Below, piece after piece: positions 60,419 through 64,000 of a DNA stretch of 64,000 nucleotides; within the stretch, counting starts at the first letter, position 1, and the number at the start of each line of letters is the position of its first letter. Under the pieces are notes generated by a model. The model was not told the origin of the DNA and did not search any database. It worked only from the letters and a program-made list of their open reading frames with translations. Source of the stretch: QZKY01 sp963666295 (GTDB lineage Bacteria > Pseudomonadota > Gammaproteobacteria > Burkholderiales > Burkholderiaceae_D); assembly GCA_963666295.1 (NCBI GenBank), contig OY762707.1, positions 124,001 through 188,000 on the forward strand. The letters are read 5' to 3'. A program made the position numbers and the translations under genes.

Positions 60419-61489
60419 TCAAACCCTGAGTGCTCTGGAGCCTTGGTTAGCAATGAAATCCAGAACCATTTTTGTCAGATTTTGTATCGGGCCGACTTCG
60501 TCTACCGCACCAATTTGAAAGGCTTCACGCGGCATGCCATAAACCACACACGTTGCCTCATCCTGGGCAAAATTATGCGCTCCCGCCTCTTTCATTGCGA
60601 GCATACCCTCTGCACCATCCTTGCCCATGCCGGTAAGCATAACGCCTACGGCATTTTTTCCAGCATGAACGGCTGCAGATCGAAACAGCACATCAACAGA
60701 GGGGCGGTGGCGATTCACTGGTTGCCCCTGATCAAGCCTAACAACATAGTTGGCACCGCTGCGCCCCAATGCCATATGCGAATGACCGGGAGCAATATAG
60801 GCATGCCCAGGCAAAATACGTTCTCCATCGACGGCCTCTTTTACCGAAATCGCACAAAGCGAATCCAGTCGCTCGGCGAAAGAGCGTGTAAACCCCTCTG
60901 GCATATGCTGCACAATGACAACGCCAGGGCAATCCGGTGGCATCTTGATCAGGAACTCTTTGATTGCTTCCGTCCCACCAGTTGAGGCGCCCACCATGAT
61001 CAACTTCTCGCTACTTGCCAGTGTCTGACGCAGCAAAGGTAAAATTGTCGGTATATCTTTTGATCCCGTTTGCCTTGCTCTGGATCTGACTCTTGCCTTA
61101 GCTGCCGCCCGAACCTTATCCGCAATCACCTCAGCATATTCACGCATACCGCTTTGAACTGAAATTTTCGGCTTGGCAACAAAGTCAACTGCTCCCAATT
61201 CGAGCGCGCGCATCGTGATTTCTGAGCCTTTCTCAGTCAAGGAAGACACCATGACGACCGGCATTGGCCTAAGCCGCATCAGCTTCTCAAGAAAATCCAG
61301 GCCATCCATCTTCGGCATTTCAACATCCAGCGTCAAAACATCCGGGTTGGTATTGCGAATCATTTCACGTGCAACAATCGGATCGGGGGCAACACCAATC
61401 ACTTCCATATCTGGCTGCGCGTTGATGATTTCTCGCAAGACACTACGTATTAAAGCAGAATCATCAATGATTAGAACCTTGGTCTTCAT
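60419..61489 (-). CDS. cheB: Chemotaxis protein-glutamate methylesterase/deamidase (CheB)
   Basis: The 356-residue protein has a receiver domain (Asp9, Asp10 and phospho-acceptor Asp55 in VLTLDVEMPKMDGL) and a methylesterase domain with the catalytic triad in MVGASTGGTEA (Ser), VQHMPEGFTRSFAERLD (His) and MLTGMGKDGAEGM (Asp). It demethylates receptors in adaptation. cheR and cheD, often placed before cheB in this group, are not present between it and the MCP gene. Confidence 0.96.
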   Translation of the reverse strand: MKTKVLIIDDSALIRSVLREIINAQPDMEVIGVAPDPIVAREMIRNTNPDVLTLDVEMPKMDGLDFLEKLMRLRPMPVVMVSSLTEKGSEITMRALELGAVDFVAKPKISVQSGMREYAEVIADKVRAAAKARVRSRARQTGSKDIPTILPLLRQTLASSEKLIMVGASTGGTEAIKEFLIKMPPDCPGVVIVQHMPEGFTRSFAERLDSLCAISVKEAVDGERILPGHAYIAPGHSHMALGRSGANYVVRLDQGQPVNRHRPSVDVLFRSAAVHAGKNAVGVMLTGMGKDGAEGMLAMKEAGAHNFAQDEATCVVYGMPREAFQIGAVDEVGPIQNLTKMVLDFIANQGSRALRV

Positions 61490-61641
61490 TCAATCTCATC
61501 CTTGTCTACCGACCTGAAAATACTTAAATATTGAAACAGGCCGTATATTTTTGCCGTCATTCCTTCTTCATTTTCTCATTTATAAATAAGTTAGCGTGGG
61601 CTATTTTTGAATATAAAACCGTTGACTTGGTGGTGACGAAC

Positions 61642-61667
61642 AAAGGGGGCAGTTGTGTGCCCCCTTT
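61642..61667. terminator. Terminator-like hairpin after the MCP gene
   Basis: AAAGGGGGCA at 61642-61651 and TGCCCCCTTT at 61658-61667 form a perfect 10-base stem with a six-base loop. It lies 22 bases after the MCP stop. The T runs are short, but the stem is strong. It suggests that cheB is not read through from the MCP gene. Confidence 0.7.
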
Positions 61668-61688
61668 CAATCCTGTTACGTTGAGTTC

Positions 61689-63395
61689 CTAAAACTCTTC
61701 CCAATCCTCATTGTTGGCCTGGGTATTTTGAGCAGGACGTACGGGTGCCACTTCACGCGATGGACTTGGCGCCTTTCTTGCCACTGATCGTGGTGCCGGT
61801 GCGGCAACAGCCGTCGAAGCCGATCTTCTTCTGGCAGGCGCCGACGCGTGTGAGGCATTGCCCACATTGAAGGCCGCAACCAGATTGGTCAGATTCGTCG
61901 ACTGATCCTGCAAGCTTTCCGCAGCAGCTGCCGCTTCTTCAACCAACGCCGCATTTTGCTGCGTCACCTGATCCATCTGGATGATCGCCTGGTTCACCTG
62001 CTCAATGCCGTCACTCTGCTCCTGGCTCGCCGCCGTGATCTCGCCCATGATGTCATTGACTCGGCGAATGCTGTTTACCACCTCCTCCATCGTGGAACCA
62101 GCCGTCTCTACCAGCTTGCTGCCTTCGCTGACCTTGTCAACCGAGTTGTCAATCAGCTCCTTGATCTCGCGCGCCGCCGCCGCACTACGCTGTGCCAGAC
62201 TGCGCACCTCGGTTGCAACCACCGCAAAGCCTCTTCCTTGCTCGCCCGCACGCGCCGCTTCGACCGCCGCATTCAATGCCAGAATATTGGTCTGGAAGGC
62301 AATGCCATCAATCACGCCAATAATGTCCGACATCTTCTTGGATGACTCATTGATCGCTCCCATGGTTTCAACCACCTCGGAAACCACTTCGCCACCACGA
62401 ATCGCCACATCAGAGGCCGTCACAGCCAGCTGATTCGCCTGACGCGCATTCTCGGCATTCTGACGCACCGTGGAGGTCAACTCTTCCATCGAGGAAGCCG
62501 TCTCTTCCAGTGAACTGGCCTGCTGCTCGGTGCGCGAGGACAGATCCATGTTGCCAGAGGCGATTTCGCTCGAGGCCGTGGCAATCATGTCCGTTCCCGC
62601 GCGCACTTCCGAGACCGTCTTGAACAGGCTTTCATTCATGTCCTTGAGCGCCTGCATCAACTGGCCCGTCTCATCAGTGGAGCTCACCACAACACGTGTG
62701 GTCAAATCACCCGAAGCGACCGTCTGCGCTACCTTGACGGCTTCGTTCAGGGGGCGGGTAATGCCAACCGTCAGCAGGTAGGCTGCCATCAACCCAATCA
62801 AAACGGCGGCCACGCCCAGTCCAATGATCAGCATGCGGCCACCTTTATAATTATCATTAATGCCTGTGGCTGCTTTATTAATCGCTTCTTTCTCATAGTC
62901 AAGCACAGCATTGATGGAATCCACATAGGCATCCAGGGCAGGCAGCATGTTCTCCTTGATCATCTTTGCTGCCAGTACCGCATCGCCCTTAAGCTTGATG
63001 TCCAGAATGCCCTTGCGACCACTCGTATAATCGGCACGTTTCTGCGAAACAATGTCAAAAAGACGCTTTTCTTCAGGCGCTTTTTCGAAGGTCTCAAGTT
63101 TCTTTGAAATCACGGAAATCTTGGCACTGGTTGCCGTCATCCGCTCCTTGAAGAATTTGTGCACTTCTGCATCGTCACTTTTGACAAAGGCGACGGCTCG
63201 TACGCCATTCGCGTTGGTCATTTGCATCCATTCGCTTACAAGACGCTCTTTCTGTAGCGCTTCCTTCACCATGAAGTCCGTCGCCGTCCCAACCTCCTGC
63301 AGACGCCAGACACTAATGCCGCAGATCGCCGTCATCAGCATCAATACCAGTGCAAACCCTACCGCAAGCCTTGCGCCAATCCTAAAATTTTTCAT
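61689..63395 (-). CDS. Methyl-accepting chemotaxis protein (Tsr/Tar class)
   Basis: The 568-residue receptor has TM1 (about 11-31), a four-helix periplasmic sensor (4HB_MCP type, about 32-190), TM2 (about 191-212), a HAMP domain, and a cytoplasmic signalling bundle. The tip IIGVIDGIAFQTNILALNAAVEAARAGEQGRGFAVVATEVRSLAQRSA is canonical. The last residues EDWEEF match the CheR/CheB-tethering pentapeptide. Ala/Pro/Arg-rich linker precedes it. The ligand is unknown. Confidence 0.95.
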   Translation of the reverse strand: MKNFRIGARLAVGFALVLMLMTAICGISVWRLQEVGTATDFMVKEALQKERLVSEWMQMTNANGVRAVAFVKSDDAEVHKFFKERMTATSAKISVISKKLETFEKAPEEKRLFDIVSQKRADYTSGRKGILDIKLKGDAVLAAKMIKENMLPALDAYVDSINAVLDYEKEAINKAATGINDNYKGGRMLIIGLGVAAVLIGLMAAYLLTVGITRPLNEAVKVAQTVASGDLTTRVVVSSTDETGQLMQALKDMNESLFKTVSEVRAGTDMIATASSEIASGNMDLSSRTEQQASSLEETASSMEELTSTVRQNAENARQANQLAVTASDVAIRGGEVVSEVVETMGAINESSKKMSDIIGVIDGIAFQTNILALNAAVEAARAGEQGRGFAVVATEVRSLAQRSAAAAREIKELIDNSVDKVSEGSKLVETAGSTMEEVVNSIRRVNDIMGEITAASQEQSDGIEQVNQAIIQMDQVTQQNAALVEEAAAAAESLQDQSTNLTNLVAAFNVGNASHASAPARRRSASTAVAAPAPRSVARKAPSPSREVAPVRPAQNTQANNEDWEEF

Positions 63396-63444
63396 GTTTC
63401 CCCCTAATACAACAAATGTTTTCCTGCTTGAGCGTAGCGTTACC

Positions 63445-63960
63445 CTAGTGTGTCGCTACGGCATCAATCAAGCCCATGTCAGCGCTAGACATCAATCGGT
63501 CAATGTCAACCAGAATAAGCATTCGATCATCAAGCGTTCCCAAACCAATCAGGTAATTCGAGTTAAAAACGGAACCCATTTCCGGCGCAGGTCTGATTTG
63601 CTCTGGCGACAAGGTCATCACATCGGAAACACTGTCCACAACCATTCCCACAACACGACCCGCCACATTCAAAATGATGACGACCGTAAACTGGTCATAC
63701 ACGGGTGTACCCAAATCAAACTTGATGCGCATATCAACAATCGGCACGATCGTTCCGCGCAGATTGACGACTCCTTTAATAAATTCAGGCGCATTGGCGA
63801 TTCGTGTCACACTTTCATACCCACGAATTTCCTGAACTTTCAGAATGTCGATTCCGTACTCTTCCTGACCGAGCTTAAAAGCAAGAAACTCATTTGTTTC
63901 ATCGCCGATATGCTCATTTGACACCGATGACACCGAGCCTGCCTGCAACCCTTGCACCAT
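63445..63960 (-). CDS. cheW: Chemotaxis coupling protein (CheW)
   Basis: The 171-residue protein is a CheW domain with FLAFKLGQEEYGIDILKVQEIRGYESVTRIANAPEFIKGVVNLRGTIVPIVDMRIKF, the diagnostic stretch. It links CheA to receptors. It starts 49 bases before the MCP gene, in the same direction; cheA is probably just beyond the right edge. Confidence 0.95.
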   Translation of the reverse strand: MVQGLQAGSVSSVSNEHIGDETNEFLAFKLGQEEYGIDILKVQEIRGYESVTRIANAPEFIKGVVNLRGTIVPIVDMRIKFDLGTPVYDQFTVVIILNVAGRVVGMVVDSVSDVMTLSPEQIRPAPEMGSVFNSNYLIGLGTLDDRMLILVDIDRLMSSADMGLIDAVATH

Positions 63961-64000
63961 ATCTCACCCCTTTAACAAACTTTTCAACTCACAACAGCTG

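Overview
The window looks like a chromosomal segment of a betaproteobacterium, most likely a member of the Burkholderiales close to Oxalobacteraceae. This rests on the flagellar gene order (flgBCDEFGHIJKL opposite flgA-flgM-flgN, then fliA-fleN-flhF-flhA-flhB and cheZ-cheY-cheB), the rsxB-nth pair, the scpB-rluB pair, the divergent ppsA/ppsR pair and an FdxA-type ferredoxin. The genus cannot be fixed from the sequence alone. I see no rRNA, insertion sequence, CRISPR array or prophage.

Bases 1-13,650 are an accessory-rich part. At the left edge are two integron-type attC-like sites framing a small hypothetical cassette gene. They are followed by a membrane-anchored Mrr-type nuclease, an SGNH lipoprotein esterase, a reduced rnfD-rnfC-apbE redox cluster headed by a Lys/Glu-rich secreted protein, a triple-CARDB secreted protein, a 75-residue gene behind two perfect tandem LexA boxes, a YcgR-like PilZ protein, a structured RNA-like stretch with terminators, a Sel1-repeat protein, tRNA-Leu(TAA), and a small membrane protein plus DUF1540 pair behind an FNR-like box.

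Bases 13,651-38,996 are mostly housekeeping genes. They hold recC-recB-recD, a DsrE-like protein, tRNA-Leu(TAG), a CinA-N/MoaB-like protein, FKBP, fdxA, a ferredoxin-NADP reductase, rsxB, nth, a DUF1841 gene, a PAS-GGDEF-EAL gene interrupted by one in-frame amber codon, a 29-residue peptide with a RiPP-like leader, maeA, a TauE/SafE permease, rluB, scpB, and ppsA/ppsR.

Bases 39,056-64,000 are a flagellar and chemotaxis region. Hook, rod and ring genes flgB-L run leftward and flgA-M-N run rightward. fliA, fleN, flhF, flhA and flhB form one tight leftward operon. An EAL-HDOD gene with cheZ and cheY, then cheB, an MCP and cheW, complete the region. Three matches to the sigma-28 (FliA) promoter with exact 11-base spacing lie before flgM, flgK and cheY. 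They fit the usual hierarchy in which late genes wait for FlgM export through the finished hook-basal body.
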